Notes: generated from the sequence alone by a model not told the origin. DNA of 64,000 bases from Dipteris shenzhenensis (GCA_047967505.1 CM106538.1), one strand, 5' to 3'; shown: positions 32,315 through 44,418, numbered from the stretch's first letter. A program made the numbers and translations.

Positions 32315-35300
32315 GGATTATGGAGCAATCAACTAATGTGGTGGCTATCCTAAATGACTCTGAGATCAGAGAATGGGTTTCTAATGTCACTTTGAATTTG
32401 AAAGGAAAGGAATATAGCCCCAATGGCTTTAATAGGTGGACTCGATATCACATGGGCAGAAGAGCTTGGTTTCTTCATCAAAAGAAAAAGAGACTCTTTC
32501 TACTTATGTCAAAAAGGGAGTTCAATGATGTTGAAGATCCATGGGATGCTACTTTCTTAAAAAAAGATATGACTTCAAGCCTTGTAGTAGGCATAATGAT
32601 AGAGACAAAAGAGACTTTTATGGATATTTTTACAAAGAGTTTAGATCCTGAAGTTGGCGGTCTTCATTTTGTTGTGTCAAGGAGAGAGTCAAAGACCTTT
32701 GTGATGCCTCCTCCTCAACCATCAAAGTTTCCAGAGCTGCAAAGTGCATTGGAGTCTCTTTCATATACTTGGGAGCAATTTCCCAGTGTGGTGGCAAAAA
32801 GGATGCATGCAAAGATAATGTTTGAGTACTTTCAGGGTGCACAATATGCTCCTCATATTCAAGGATCTTCACATGAAGGAGATCAAAAAGCTCAGACTTC
32901 GATGCAGGGACAAGAAGAACAGGCACACTGTCACAAACGTGTAGAACATGAGCACAAACTTCTAGAGCAAGAAATGGTGGATGTAACTAAGGATGATGAA
33001 ACACAAGCCTTGAGTGCACGGGAACTAAAAAAATTTGAACAAGATCAAGGTCGATCCACTGCAGTTATGCTAGAAGCTCTTGCTAGCAAACCACGACGTG
33101 AAATGCAAAAGGCTAGTACTACAAGAGCCACGGTTCCAAGCAGTAAAAAAAGGCATCGTCCCACTATAGAGAAAGATAATGTGGATGAAAAACGGTTAAA
33201 AGAAGAGAAAGATGAAGAAGACTCAGAACCCGAGGCTGAAGATTATCAGGATGAACTCACATCAATCAAAAATCTTAATCTGCGTCTTAATGAAGCAGTT
33301 ATAGATGATGATGTGGGATATATCTGGGGTCAAAGGACGTGGTTTGTGAATGCCAAAGATGTGGAAGCTGCAGCTATCTTTACTAATAGCCGAAGCCTTG
33401 ATATATCCTATGCACTGCAAATATACGAGGCTTTGAGAGATGGTAAGAAACCTGTGGCAAGCAATGTGGTCTTGCGCCCAATAATGTTTTGTCCAATCAA
33501 AAATAGTTTTCTAGATCAAATAACATTTACAGGGCCTACATATTTCGAGGAAACCTTCAATCGATTCTTTAAAGACACTCTTAAAAATATTCCACATGAA
33601 CAAGGCGAAGAGGCACAAGGTGAGAATATGCTAAAGGAAGCAAAGAAGGAATTCCTCCTTCATTGCAGATTCCAGCCCATTGATGGTCAACATTGGGCTT
33701 ATGCTTGTAATCAGATCGCAAAGGAAGCAAAGGAGGTCAAAAGACTCACTTCAGAACAATTTGCAAAGATAAGTTCATTCCATTATTATCCTGCAACAAT
33801 CTGTATATTCAAGCATGAGATCAAGTATTTGATTGAGTCCGAAAGACTTAATCATTATGTCCATGGAAAGCGTAAGATATCCTCAACATCAGAGGTCTTA
33901 TAGAAGGCAAGGGTTATATGGACAACATTTGGTTCTCCAAATCCTGATTTGAAGCGAAAGGTCACAAAAGCAGACATCGACACACTCACGAACTTCTATA
34001 CTTCTTTGAGTGCAGTTGTGCCTAGGGGAATTCAAGAGCGAGAAGAAAGTATGACAAGCCTCAAGGTGGTGAGGGACAGATATGCCGACTACACTTCTAT
34101 CATATTTCATCCTGTTGAAGTGTTCAATGAGATGCTTGAAACGTGCATTGCTTGTGAGCGTGGACAGTTGACCTATGAAGCTCCTTTGTTTATCTCCGGA
34201 AAGTCAAAGGTAATGGATAAGAAGGAGTTGACGGCAAGGATGTGGAGGCCTATAAAGTACTTACCTGACAAGTATGCATCCATGGCAGCACAAAAAATTT
34301 TAAAGAAAGAATGGTTTTTTGGAAAAAAAGACAAAGACCACTGCATGGAAGAATGCATCAACGTACAGGTGAGGCATGATGCAGTGCATAGTGCCATTAA
34401 GTATTTGCTATCAGAGAAACCAATTCCACTAACTCATTGTAACATTGACTATAATGTGGTGAAGCATATAGCTTCTTTGTCAACACCCAAGGTAAAGCTA
34501 TGGGCAAACAGGTGGATTAAAAAGGATGAAGATGGGTCAGAAATAGTAACCTCTTATATGAGAAAAGAAATCCCACAACAGGTGGTTGCATATGTGGAAA
34601 GATTAATCAGCGAGATAAGGATGCCGACAGATATGCACCAAAGCTTTCAATTCAATGTAGAGGTTACGGCAGAGTCTGGAAAGCTTGTGAACTTCAGGGG
34701 AGTCTCAGAAGATGACTTCTTCAAGAATGAGTCAGCATGGGATAAGCCACAACTATTCTTTATCAATGAAGTTTCTAGCGATGATATCCATAACTTCATT
34801 GATAGAATAGTATATACCACCATTAGCAAAGTGGCAATTTGCAACATTGTCATTTTTGTTGATAAAAAAGACAAAGAAGGCATGCGGGTTACTCTAGAGC
34901 GAGCATATTCATCACATTTGAAGATCTATAGTGGTGTTTATGCAGCAAAGAGAGGCAAGAGAGAATGTGGCATAGCGATTCAATCTCTTGAATCATTCTT
35001 TTTGTGTATGCGGAGTCCCAACCCTGATCACTCCTTACAAAAGAACATAAGAGGGAATTCAAATAATTTGAGATTGATGCTAGAAGAGCAAGATATTCCT
35101 AGGTCCATACATTATCAAAAAAACAACTATGGAAGTCCTACAAAAAGTGGGAGTCTCTTGCTTACCATGATGGAGAATTTGCTACCGGCAGGTTGGGAGG
35201 TCACCTTGTGTAGGATGGGATATTTATTTGAGGATCTCCTCAGAAAAGGCAACTCCACAAATATTATTGAAAATAAGCATTTTATGGCTTATTTTTAGCT

Positions 35301-36823
35301 TCAAGCAGATCTAACCATAGGCTATGAAAAAGAGATAGACCACAAGGACACTGATGACATGGATGATTACCTTGAAGATCATAATGTCCCAGTTGATGAT
35401 GATGAAAAGATGGACTTACATGACCCGTTCAGAGAGAGGTTGGTGGATGAAGACAAACATGATGATGCCCTCTTTGATAATTATGGCTCACAGGGTTATG
35501 AAAAAAGGCCACTATGACAATACTTAGCGGTATGAACTCTCTATTTCTCAACTAAATACAATTTTTTAAATAAGATTTAAATTTAAAGATAATGAATCTA
35601 ATCTCTCATATTTGTTTACAGGCAATAGAGGGAGAAGAAATGGATGAAGTCAATATGGAGGCACTCCCTTCTACTTCAACAATGCAGCCACCTCTAAATT
35701 TGATTGAAGAATCCCATGAGCACAAGAGCTTTAAAGACACCATGGAAAAGCAGAATGACCCCAAACATAGAATACAAGCTATGACAGAGACCCATTCTAC
35801 AAATTTAGCTGCATTGGATAAAATGGAGAGCTCATTTGAAGTTAGGATCGTTTTGAAACGAGAACCTCATTATTTGAGCTTTGGTAGAGAGGAGGCTTCA
35901 ATCCTCTCCAATCCTTTAAAAGAGGTTAATGACAATGTTATCTTGGCCATTCTCAGGTAACGTTTGTTTATTTGTTGCTACTTCAATGAGCTAACATTTG
36001 TTTATTTATTCACAGTGTAGTTATATATCAGTTTCCTAGTGCAGAATGCAAATCAATTCTATGAGCTAATGTTTGTTTATTTCTTGGTGCAGTGTAGTTA
36101 TTTCTCAGCTTCCTAGTGCAGTGCAGCATCGTGTCTACATGCTCGATGCTCTCCTTTCTTCTATTCTTAGCTCTCCTCAAAAGACTATAGAAGATGTTTG
36201 TACCTGGTTAAGCCCTTTGAATTTAGATGGGGTGCGAGTCATCTTAATGCCTTATCATGAGGCGTAAGTATCAACTCTAACCTTATTTTTACTATTTCTT
36301 TGGCAAGTTTGTGTAAAACAATAATCATTTTTATTCTGGTCGTGTAGCTCACGTTGGAGTCTGATCTCGTCTGGGACCTTGAACTCAACCGTTTGTGGTT
36401 TGTGAATTCAATGGAAGGCTATCATGCCAACTCCCCAAAATAATTATTCTCTTAATATTTTTGATACTTTCTTATTTTGTATCTTATGATCATGACATAT
36501 TAATATATTTAATATGTCATGATGGACAGTGCTGCATAAATCGGCTAGTATCTGCTGTCAGAACAACCACGGAGCAACAAGACCAAGTAAAATTCAAAAG
36601 ACGTCTACCAGTGGAGCAAAAAGATGGGCACAGCTATGGGTGGAGAGTTGCCTACAACTGCATGTTGTTTCTTAGAAAGATTTTTGATTTGGAGTTACCA
36701 GTAAAAATGGAATCATATACAGAAGCCGATCTGCTAGCATTTTGGGCTGAGAGTATTCAGCGTCTAATTGCCACTAGATTGCTCTTAGATTGCTCTTCAT
36801 TATTATTGGTGGAGAGGTGCTAA
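32315..36823 (+). pseudogene. Large decayed transposon gene: unknown N-terminal region, methyltransferase-like segment, C48 protease domain
   Basis: A single frame runs 32320 to about 35528, with stops only at 33901 (TAG), 35296 (TAG) and 35515 (TGA). Introns then fit at 35529-35622, 35957-36092, 36265-36348 and about 36440-36530. The first 200 residues are unknown. Residues about 200-330 are charged and probably coiled (KKRHRPTIEKD, DEEDSEPEAED). Late in the large exon, SGSLLLTMMENLLPAGWEVT followed by GYLFEDLLRKGNS and IIENKHFMAYF has the spacing of an adenine methyltransferase SAM-binding motif, but the usual Gly residues are poor and I see no DPPY motif. The 3' exons match the C48 gene at 7-9 kb: VYMLDALLSSILSSPQKTIE, then SRWSL where that gene has the catalytic His, a frameshift, FVNSMEG, and DGHSYGWRVAYNCMLF where the catalytic Cys is Tyr. 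The protease is therefore dead twice over. Confidence 0.6.
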
Positions 36824-36884
36824 GATTGAAACTAATTGGCTAAGTTTTGGTGCTAAGATTGAAATTAATTGGCTAAGTTTTGTA
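36819..36884 (+). repeat. Short tandem duplication
   Basis: GGTGCTAAGATTGAAA(C/T)TAA then TTGGCTAAGTTTTG occurs twice in succession, directly after the last open frame of the C48 pseudogene. Confidence 0.85.
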
Positions 36885-36891
36885 CCTTCAA

Positions 36892-36909
36892 ATACCTCGA
36901 TCGAGGTAT
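36892..36909. repeat. Single perfect 18-bp palindrome
   Basis: One ATACCTCGATCGAGGTAT copy. The copia target duplication TGCTA begins at its last base, and further copies follow on the far side of the element at 44436-44597. The copia element therefore inserted into a palindrome array. Confidence 0.95.
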
Positions 36910-36913
36910 GCTA
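36909..36913. other. Copia target site duplication, left copy
   Basis: TGCTA, repeated exactly at 44419-44423. Confidence 0.9.
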
Positions 36914-37170
36914 TGACAGAATATGAAGAGGGGAGAGGAGAAGAGTGGAGATGAGAAGAGAGGGCACACCTAGAGAGCACACCACAAATGACTAACTGTA
37001 CACTAGAATTAGTTGAAAAAATAGAATATATACAAACCCTTTTAGGGTTAGGGTTAGGGGATCTAACCCTTTCCTTTATAGCACTCTATAAGGTTAGTGC
37101 TATGCACATATGATCACGTGATGGTGCTATGCACACATGATCACATGATGTTGAGCGTGAACTCTCAACA
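36914..37170 (-). repeat. Copia 3' LTR
   Basis: 257 bp, bounded TG...CA. On the minus strand it has CTATAAAG (complement of 37074-37081), followed about 15 bp later by CCCTAACCCTAACCCTAAA (within the complement of 37041-37060). Two differences from the other LTR lie near 36955 and 36969. Confidence 0.95.
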
Positions 37171-37180
37171 CCTTCCCTCA
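37171..37180 (-). other. Polypurine tract
   Basis: TGAGGGAAGG on the minus strand directly before the 3' LTR; the plus-strand primer site for reverse transcription. Confidence 0.85.
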
Positions 37181-37258
37181 AGATCAACATCATGAAGTAG
37201 GCCTTCCCTCAAGATGATGATTCTGGGGAATCGAAGAAGGACTGAGCATTACATTCCA

Positions 37259-40200
37259 TCACACCCCTTTAATGGGAATGTCCTTCCTCTGCATCAAACC
37301 AAGAGCTAGTCGGTGTTTCTCGAATAGCTCTTTACCGAGTGGTTTGGTAAAGATGTCTGCAACATTTTCTTTGCTATCACAATGCTGCAGTGTGATGTCA
37401 CCAAGTAACACTCTTTCTCTGATGAAGTGCTCTCTGACATCAATGTGCTTTGTCCTGGAGTGATATACTGGATTTTTGGCCAATGCTTGAGCCGATTGAT
37501 TATCACAGTATATTGTTGTTGGCTTTGAATCATCAAAGTAATCTGTTTCTGACAATAGTCTTCTGAGCCATATAGCCTCACATGCACCTGTAGTGAGTGC
37601 TCTATATTCTGCTTCAGTTGAAGACAAAGAAACAGTTGGCTGTTTGTTTGACAACCATGATATAGCACCTTGACCAAGGAAAAATGCATATCCCTGTGTC
37701 GATCTCCTGGTCTCATGATCTCCAGCATAGTCACTGTCACAGTATCCATGCAACCGTGGATGACTTCCTCTGTATTCTATCCCAAACTGTCTTGTACTTC
37801 TGATGTATCTCAAGACTCTTTTGGCTGCATTCCAGTGAGACTGTTTTGGATTTGCCATAAACTGTGCTAGTGAGCTTACTGCATAACAAATATCTGGCCG
37901 TGTGATTGTCAGATATATAAGAGATCCAATGAGTTGCCTGTAGTATCTGTCATTGACTGTAGGCTTTTCTGAATCTTTAGTAAGTTTCAAACTCTGTTCC
38001 ATGGGAGTGGCTGCAATCTTGCAATTTGCCATATGAAACTTCTTCAGGAGACTGTCAACATATTTGAGCTAACTCATGAATGTGCTATCTGAATCTCTCG
38101 GAACTCAATTCCAAGACAATAGTGCATAAGTCCAAGATCTTTCATGTTGAACTCTGCAGATAAGTCTTGTTTTAGTTTTCTGATGAAGCTATCCTTGCTT
38201 CCTGTCACAATCAGATCATCTACATACAAAAGTGCAATAGTAATGTCGTCCCCTTGAACTTTGTAGTAGAGAGTATGATCTGCATTGGACTTCATGTATC
38301 CCAGATCAGCAAAATACTTGTCAATTCTGCTGTACCAAGTTCTGGGTGCTTGTTTTAAGCCATAGAGACTTTTCTTTAGATGGCAAACCTTGTTCTCCTT
38401 TCCTGGTTCAACATAACCGGCTGGTTGTTGCATGTAGACTTCTTCGTCTAGATAACCATTGAGAAATGCATTCTTGACATCGAGCTGATACACATTCCAT
38501 TTGCTGAGTGTCACTAGTGATATCAAGAAACGTATGGAATCCATCTTTGCTACTAGAGCATAAGTCTCATCATAATCTTGGCCATATTGTTGTGCAAATC
38601 CTTTTGCAACTAATCTAGCTTTGTATCTTTGAATACTGCCATCTGGATTGTACTTCACTTTGTATACCCATTTGTTGGCTATGGCCTTCTTTCCTGGTGG
38701 AAGGTCTACTTAATGCCTCACCACAATGTTAGCCATTAGAACATCAATAATTATCATTGAAGTGAGGAAACCTTCTGCAGAATTCCCAAGTGTTATTTTT
38801 ATACAAAGCATCCATTTCTTCATTCATAGCAGTTTGCCATTCAGGCTTGTCTACTGCGTCTTCGAAGTACACTGGCTCTTCTGTAGCCATGATGGTAGTC
38901 ATAAGAGCATAGTTGGTGGTTTCTACCTGAATTGCTTTGCCTTTCTGAGCATATGTCAATCTGGCTGGTGGTTTGCTTTCCATAGTAGACCGTCTGAGCT
39001 GCTGTTGCGCTGCTTGGGGTATGTCAATCTGGCTAGTGGTCTGCTTTCCCTAGTAGACCTTCTGAGCTACTGTTGCGCTGCTTGGGGTGTTGCTGGCAAT
39101 TCTTGCTCTTCTTCATCAACCTGTTCTGTAGATGACTGTGAAGTTGATGCTTCTATCTCCTGTGTAGGTGAGGTTTTCCATTCTGATTCCTCATCAAAGA
39201 TTACATCTCTGGAGATAATGACTTTGGGATCATACAATTTGTATGCTTTGCTTTCTTCACTGTAGCCAACCATGATGCATTTGCGTGACTTTGCATCCAA
39301 TTTCCTGCGATGATCATCATGTATGTGGGCATATGCTATGCAACCAAATATGTGGAGATGCCCAATGCGTGGCTTGTGTCCAGTGAATGCTTCATAAGAA
39401 GTCATACCTTGTATCGGTTCGGTAGGAAGCCGATTAAGCAAGTAGTTAGCTGTAGCTATTGCTTCTGCCCAATATTGATTAGGAAGGTGCTTTTCACTAA
39501 GCATTGCTCTAGCACTGTCTACTAAAGTCCCATTCTTCCTTTCAGCTCTTGCATTCTGCTGAGGAGTATCTGCACATGTGAATTGTCTTCGAATGCCGTG
39601 ATTTTTGCAAAAGTTCATGAATGCTGAAGACGTATTCACCTCCTCTGTCTGATCTCATGACCTTGATCTTTCTGCCTGTTTGGTTTTCTACCATGGCTTT
39701 GAAATCTTGAAATCTGGCAAACACTTCAGATTTCTCTTTTAGAAAGTAGACCCAACAATATCTGCTGTAGTCATCGATGAAGGTCAAGTAATAAAGTGAA
39801 CCATTGATGCTGCGGGTCTGGGCATAACCCCATACATCTGTATGAATCAAATCAAGAATACCTCGTGCACGAGAGGTACTTCTGACAAAGTTGGTTTGCT
39901 TTTGTTTGCCGAAGCAGCATGCTTCACAAACGTTTCCAAGAAACTGTAGCTTCGGAATCCCAATTGCCATATTTTGATTCCTGAGATCTAACAAGTACTT
40001 GAAGTTGACATGACCATATCTCTTGTGCCATTTTGCAGATAGTGGCATCTGTTGCATTTGAGCTGACATGGCATGCTTATCTGGTACTGTAGCTAGCATC
40101 CTGTATAAGTGTCCTTCCTTGACACCTTTTGCTACTAGCTGACCTCTTTTGGATTTGTATCTGATAGTGCATTCATCACCGTCGAAGATGACTTTGTAGT

Positions 40201-41654
40201 TGTGTTCCGTCATTTGACCTACTGACAAAAGGTTCTTGCTGAGCTTCGGAACATAGAGCACATCTTTGACTAATCCTTTTGTACCAGTGAAATTGTTCAT
40301 AGGGATAACACCTGTCCCTTGAACCGGATTCGGTGTATTGTCTCTGCTGTGTAGATGACATTCTTTTGACCTTCTAATGGCTTCATTTCTGTGAACCATT
40401 CCTGATGATTTGTCATATGAGATGATGCACCGCTGTCGATGTACCAAGGATCCTGTTCCACTTGGTCGACTTGATAGCTGAAATCCTCTTTGGGATTGAA
40501 ATCAATGTCTAGGTGCATTGTATCAGTCTGATGCAATTCCTCACTTGCAAGAAACATATTGCCATGTTCATTTGCAAAATGACTATGACTAGAATGTCCA
40601 CCATGATGATTTCCTCTTCCTCGGGAATTCCCTCGATTACTGTTGGATTGACCGCCTTGGTCATACTGCTTCTTGCGGCAATCTCTTTCATAGTGTCCAA
40701 ACTTGTGACAGTAGTTGCACTGGATGTTTCACACATTGGTGGATGCATTCCCTCGTCCTTGGAATCTTCCTCGGTTGGAATGATTTCCTCTTTGCTGATT
40801 TTGATGTTGCTGAGGATGATGCTGATGCTGATGCTGATTTTGACTTTGATTTTGTTGATGATCACCACTTTTCTGATATGATCTACCTCTGTTTCTGCCT
40901 TTGCCTCTACTTCTGTCTGAAGCTGTGAATGCCTGATCATTAGAATGACCTTTACGTGCTTGAATGGCCTGAGTCCTAAGTTCTTCACCAAGTAGAACTG
41001 ACTGAAGGTCTTCCAGTGTTGGAATTTGCCATTGGATGGCAATACTTTGGACTAGATTCTCATATCCTTCTCCTAGTCCATTCAGGATAACTTGAACCAT
41101 TTCTGCGGGATTCATAGTCTCTCCTGCTGCTGCAAGTTGATTGTTGTAGTCTTTGATGCGGACTACATAAGCATGACTGGTTTCACTACTGTTGCGGAAA
41201 CTCTGGTTGAGATCTGGTTTCTCAAGGTGAGAATCCTGGATGTGTTCTTGGACTCGTAGAGAGCTGCGAACATATCCCATGCTTCTTTTGATGTCTTGAC
41301 TGTGTTGAGTTGTCCTAGCATGACATCTTGCACATTCTGCTTGATCAGGTGATAGGCATACTTGTCTTTCTTATCCCATTCTGCTTGAGCTCGGGCAATG
41401 GCAGGATCTGCTATTGGTGCAGAAACTGTTTGTGTAGATGTAGATCCCGATGTAGATCCCGTTGCTCGTGCTGTGACAACAGATGGAGTAGAGCTACTGG
41501 TGGCTGGATTGGCCAATGGTCTAGGTATAGATCCATCGACATACTCCCATTTGTCCTAAAGCACAAGAATGGTCTCCATTCGGTATTTCCATGTACCATA
41601 ATTGGAGTTGTCTAACTTAGTAGATGCCTCCAGATTGAGGTTGCTAGTCGACAT
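37259..41654 (-). pseudogene. Copia gag-pol, frameshifted
   Basis: On the minus strand gag starts at ATG 41654 (MSTSNLNLEAS). A TAG at 41558-41556 and a frameshift near 41250 break it. The nucleocapsid has an N/Q-rich stretch and a CCHC knuckle (CNYCHKFGHYERDC, about 40720-40680), just after a TGA at 40731-40729. The protease active site is WYIDSGASSHMT (about 40460). The integrase has an H-H-C-C region and D,D(35)E-type residues (HTDVWG, FIDDYSRYCW) with a frameshift near 39640. A 60-bp tandem duplication at 38957-39090 and a shift separate integrase from reverse transcriptase, which has YVDD (about 38225). RNase H (DSDYAGD, SSTEAEYRAL) runs to TGA at 37259, after another shift near 38060. 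At least five frameshifts and two stops make it inactive. I give no joined protein. Confidence 0.93.
38957..39090 (-). repeat. 60-bp tandem duplication in copia pol
   Basis: TATGTCAATCTGGCT(G/A)GTGG ... GCTGTTGCGCTGCTTGGGGT occurs twice, with a few differences, between the integrase and reverse transcriptase segments. Confidence 0.85.
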
Positions 41655-44149
41655 GGTGCAAACAATGTACTCAAAAAGTGTCCTGAAAAACTGTGTATGA
41701 ATCAACTGCAAATATACTGAAGATGCCAATTGAAATCTCTGTACCATCGGTGAAGATAGAACTGCAGTAAATAAGATCTGACCTGTGTTACAAGGCTTGT
41801 CGCAATGATGCTGGGAATAGCCAAGAGGCTTTACAAGGCTAAAAAATGATGTGCATGATGCCATGAGATAGCCAAATAGGCTTTACAATGGTGACATGTG
41901 TGTGTGAAATCAAATGATATCTGCCCACTGAATCAATCTGCAATGCCTTTGAACTCTGAAGTCTGCTCACTGAACTGATGAACGTAAGGTTTCAGGTAAT
42001 GTAATGATGTGAAATCGAATGTGAACGTATGGACTGACTCCGAGTAGGTACTAGTCGAGAATTGATTGGCAACTTGGGGAATTCAAAGCGTCCCCTCTAT
42101 GGCGATCTAGTCTACTCTGATCTAGATCTAAACCAACCGTCGATCGATGAAAGAACAGCAAATAATTCCTTTTCTTTTGTTCTTTTTAAGTGCTGGGTCA
42201 GATGCGTCGATGTAGAGGCAAATGTGCGTGAAGGAAGTGGTTTTGTCGGCGAGGCTCAAATGTGAGTGTAACTTGCACCGAAATGTGTGCATGATGTAAC
42301 GAGCGCGTAGAGCACGAAAAACCGAGCGACTTTCCTTTTTGGAGCACCCTCAAATTCTTCCTGGATCAAGAGATACGACTTGATCTAGGTGGAGGGGCAA
42401 AAGGAGTGCAAATGGTGCTCAATGATGATGTGTCACTGTGAGTCACATGCAGTGATGATGTGGCACTGTGCTTAGCAAGAGGTGTGCCAATGAAGCTCTG
42501 TGCTGAGGTGGCAGGAGTGTGCACATGCAGTGTGTGCACAGTGTGCCTGGCAAGGGACTGTGCCTGCAGGGGACAGTGCTGAGGTGGCACTGCTGATGTG
42601 GCAGAGGTGACGTGTCACTGATGATGTGGCAGGTGACGTGGCTGATGACATCACTGATGATGTGGCCTAGTGACGTGTGCTGATGACATGTCATTGATGA
42701 TGTGGCCTAGTGACGTGTGCTACTGACGTGGCTACCGATGCTGACGTGGCAGAGCTGACGTGGGATGACATGGCAATGGTGACGTGTCAGTGTCGGTGAT
42801 GATGTGTCCTGCTGAGCTGGGCTACTGACGTGGCAGGTGGATAGGCTGATGACGTGGCAACTGGTTGCCATGTGTCAGATAAGATTACGTGGCACTTGGA
42901 GATGAGGTGCCACATGTCCAACTGTGAGTCAACCAGTTAACCCAAGGTGATCTTCACCGGACCGTGGTTCTATCCTATCTGCCACGTGTCGACCAATGGT
43001 GCACCAGAATCTATCCAAGATTCTGACGGAATCTTAGAGATTCTATCGTCTTCTCCGTCGATGAAGGCGGCCGGGCGCTAGTCGTTGACGATTCGGAAGC
43101 TTACTGAAGGAGCAGGTCGCTCTCAAAGCCCATAGTCATCGCCGTTTGGACTTTGGAGCGGGTTGCTACACTTCGGTGGTGAAGCTAGCTTCGAAGCTGG
43201 GATTTGCTCAGCTCCTGGGCATTGGAGGCAGTCGCTATGGAGATCGGCCGGTTGATGGAGGCCCTTCGTTGCTCGTTGAGAAGCGGCGCGGGTAGCGAGG
43301 GAGCTCGCAGAAAGGAGCCGTCGATGCTGGCGTTGGCGCTACCTATTGTGATGGCGTTGAAGGCGGCTCGTTGGCTGAGCACGTTGAGAAGAACTGCCAG
43401 TTGAAGGACGTCGGAGGGCGTTTGCAATTAGAGGCCCTTTGGTCCTAGCATCACGGAGAGGATGGTGCGGGATTTGACCAGTAGAGCTGCATGAGAGTCG
43501 CTGGCCATCGAGACTTTGTGAAGCTAGAGTCGAAGCGCTGTGCGTTTGCTGAGCAGTCGTTTGGCGCTATGAAGGATGCCTTGGAGTACGTTCTACTGGC
43601 TGTGCTGGCTATGGAGAAGACGGCTATGGCGGCCGTGGAGCTGTTGTTGAGCACCCGTGTGGGCAGTCGCTTGCTGTTGAGCGGGCTAGTCGAGGAGGCC
43701 GCTCTCCGATCGTCGGAGATGGAGAAGAAGGTGCTCGCTGCAGCCGCCTCGTTGGAGTAGAAGCGAGCGCTTCGTTGTTGCCAGTCGTTAAGGGTTGGAG
43801 GTGCCGCTGTTGAAGGAGGTGGTAGAGGCTCTCGGGTAGCGGCCTTTTGAGTAAGCCTCTGAAACAGCACCTGCTGTGGGAGCGAAGAGGCAAGTCCTCG
43901 TTGATCCTGAGTAGACTTGAAATGCATAGAGAAGAGTCTAGATCTCTCTCTCCCTCTCTCTCAACTCAAGAAACACTCAATAAACTCTCTCAAATGATGG
44001 AAATCTCTCAAGAACAAATGACGGAAATTCTTTCATCAAAGAAGAAGTTCTCTCAACGGAAGAAACTCACAATCACTCAAGAGAACTCTCAATCTCACAA
44101 TCTCTCTCACACTCTCAAGAATCTCAATGTCTCAGCGGAAGACAAGGGA
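41655..44149 (-). other. Copia long 5' leader
   Basis: About 2.5 kb between primer binding site and gag. From the 5' end it holds a CTCTCAA-rich stretch (43920-44140), a GC-rich part (43050-43920) open in frames on both strands with Ala/Ser/Arg-rich products, a TGACGTGGC-type motif array (42440-42900), and a GGCTTTACAA repeat region near 41820-41960. I recognise no protein here. The GC-rich part might be captured host sequence. Confidence 0.6.
42440..42900. repeat. TGATGTGGCA / TGACGTGGC motif array
   Basis: More than 20 short motifs of the type GATGATGTGGC, TGACGTGGC and TGACGTGTC, irregularly spaced. TGACGTGG contains the ACGT core bound by plant bZIP factors. Only the motif resemblance is seen. 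Similar sequence occurs outside the element at 44630-44950. Confidence 0.75.
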
Positions 44150-44161
44150 GCTCTAATACCA
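44150..44161 (-). other. Primer binding site (tRNA-iMet type)
   Basis: TGGTATTAGAGC on the minus strand directly after the 5' LTR differs by one base from the usual plant copia site TGGTATCAGAGC. The change (C to T) is the same class as the stop-codon changes in the window. Confidence 0.9.
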
Positions 44162-44418
44162 TGACAGAATATGAAGAGGGGAGAGGAGAAGAGTGGAGAT
44201 GAGGAGAGAGGGCACAGCTAGAGAGCACACCACAAATGACTAACTGTACACTAGAATTAGTTGAAAAAATAGAATATATACAAACCCTTTTAGGGTTAGG
44301 GTTAGGGGATCTAACCCTTTCCTTTATAGCACTCTATAAGGTTAGTGCTATGCACATATGATCACGTGATGGTGCTATGCACACATGATCACATGATGTT
44401 GAGCGTGAACTCTCAACA
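44162..44418 (-). repeat. Copia 5' LTR
   Basis: 257 bp, TG...CA. The TATA-like CTATAAAG is the complement of 44322-44329 and the telomere-like stretch the complement of 44289-44308. Transcription about 30 bp past the TATA would start in or just after the telomere-like motif. Confidence 0.95.

Larger units (their letters stand above)
36914..44418 (-). mobile_element. Ty1/copia LTR retrotransposon, complete structure, coding region broken
   Basis: Both 257-bp LTRs, a 5-bp target duplication (TGCTA), a tRNA-iMet-type primer binding site and a polypurine tract are present. Gene order gag, protease, integrase, reverse transcriptase, RNase H identifies Ty1/copia (Pseudoviridae). The element is 7,505 bp on the minus strand. 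The LTRs differ at only two positions that I can find, so insertion was recent, yet the polyprotein has several frameshifts and stops. About 2.5 kb separates the 5' LTR from the gag start, which is long for copia. Confidence 0.95.

Noticed and set aside
43185-43927. Protein genes in the copia leader
   Set aside because: Open on both strands with Ala/Ser/Arg-rich products typical of GC-rich DNA; no motif.
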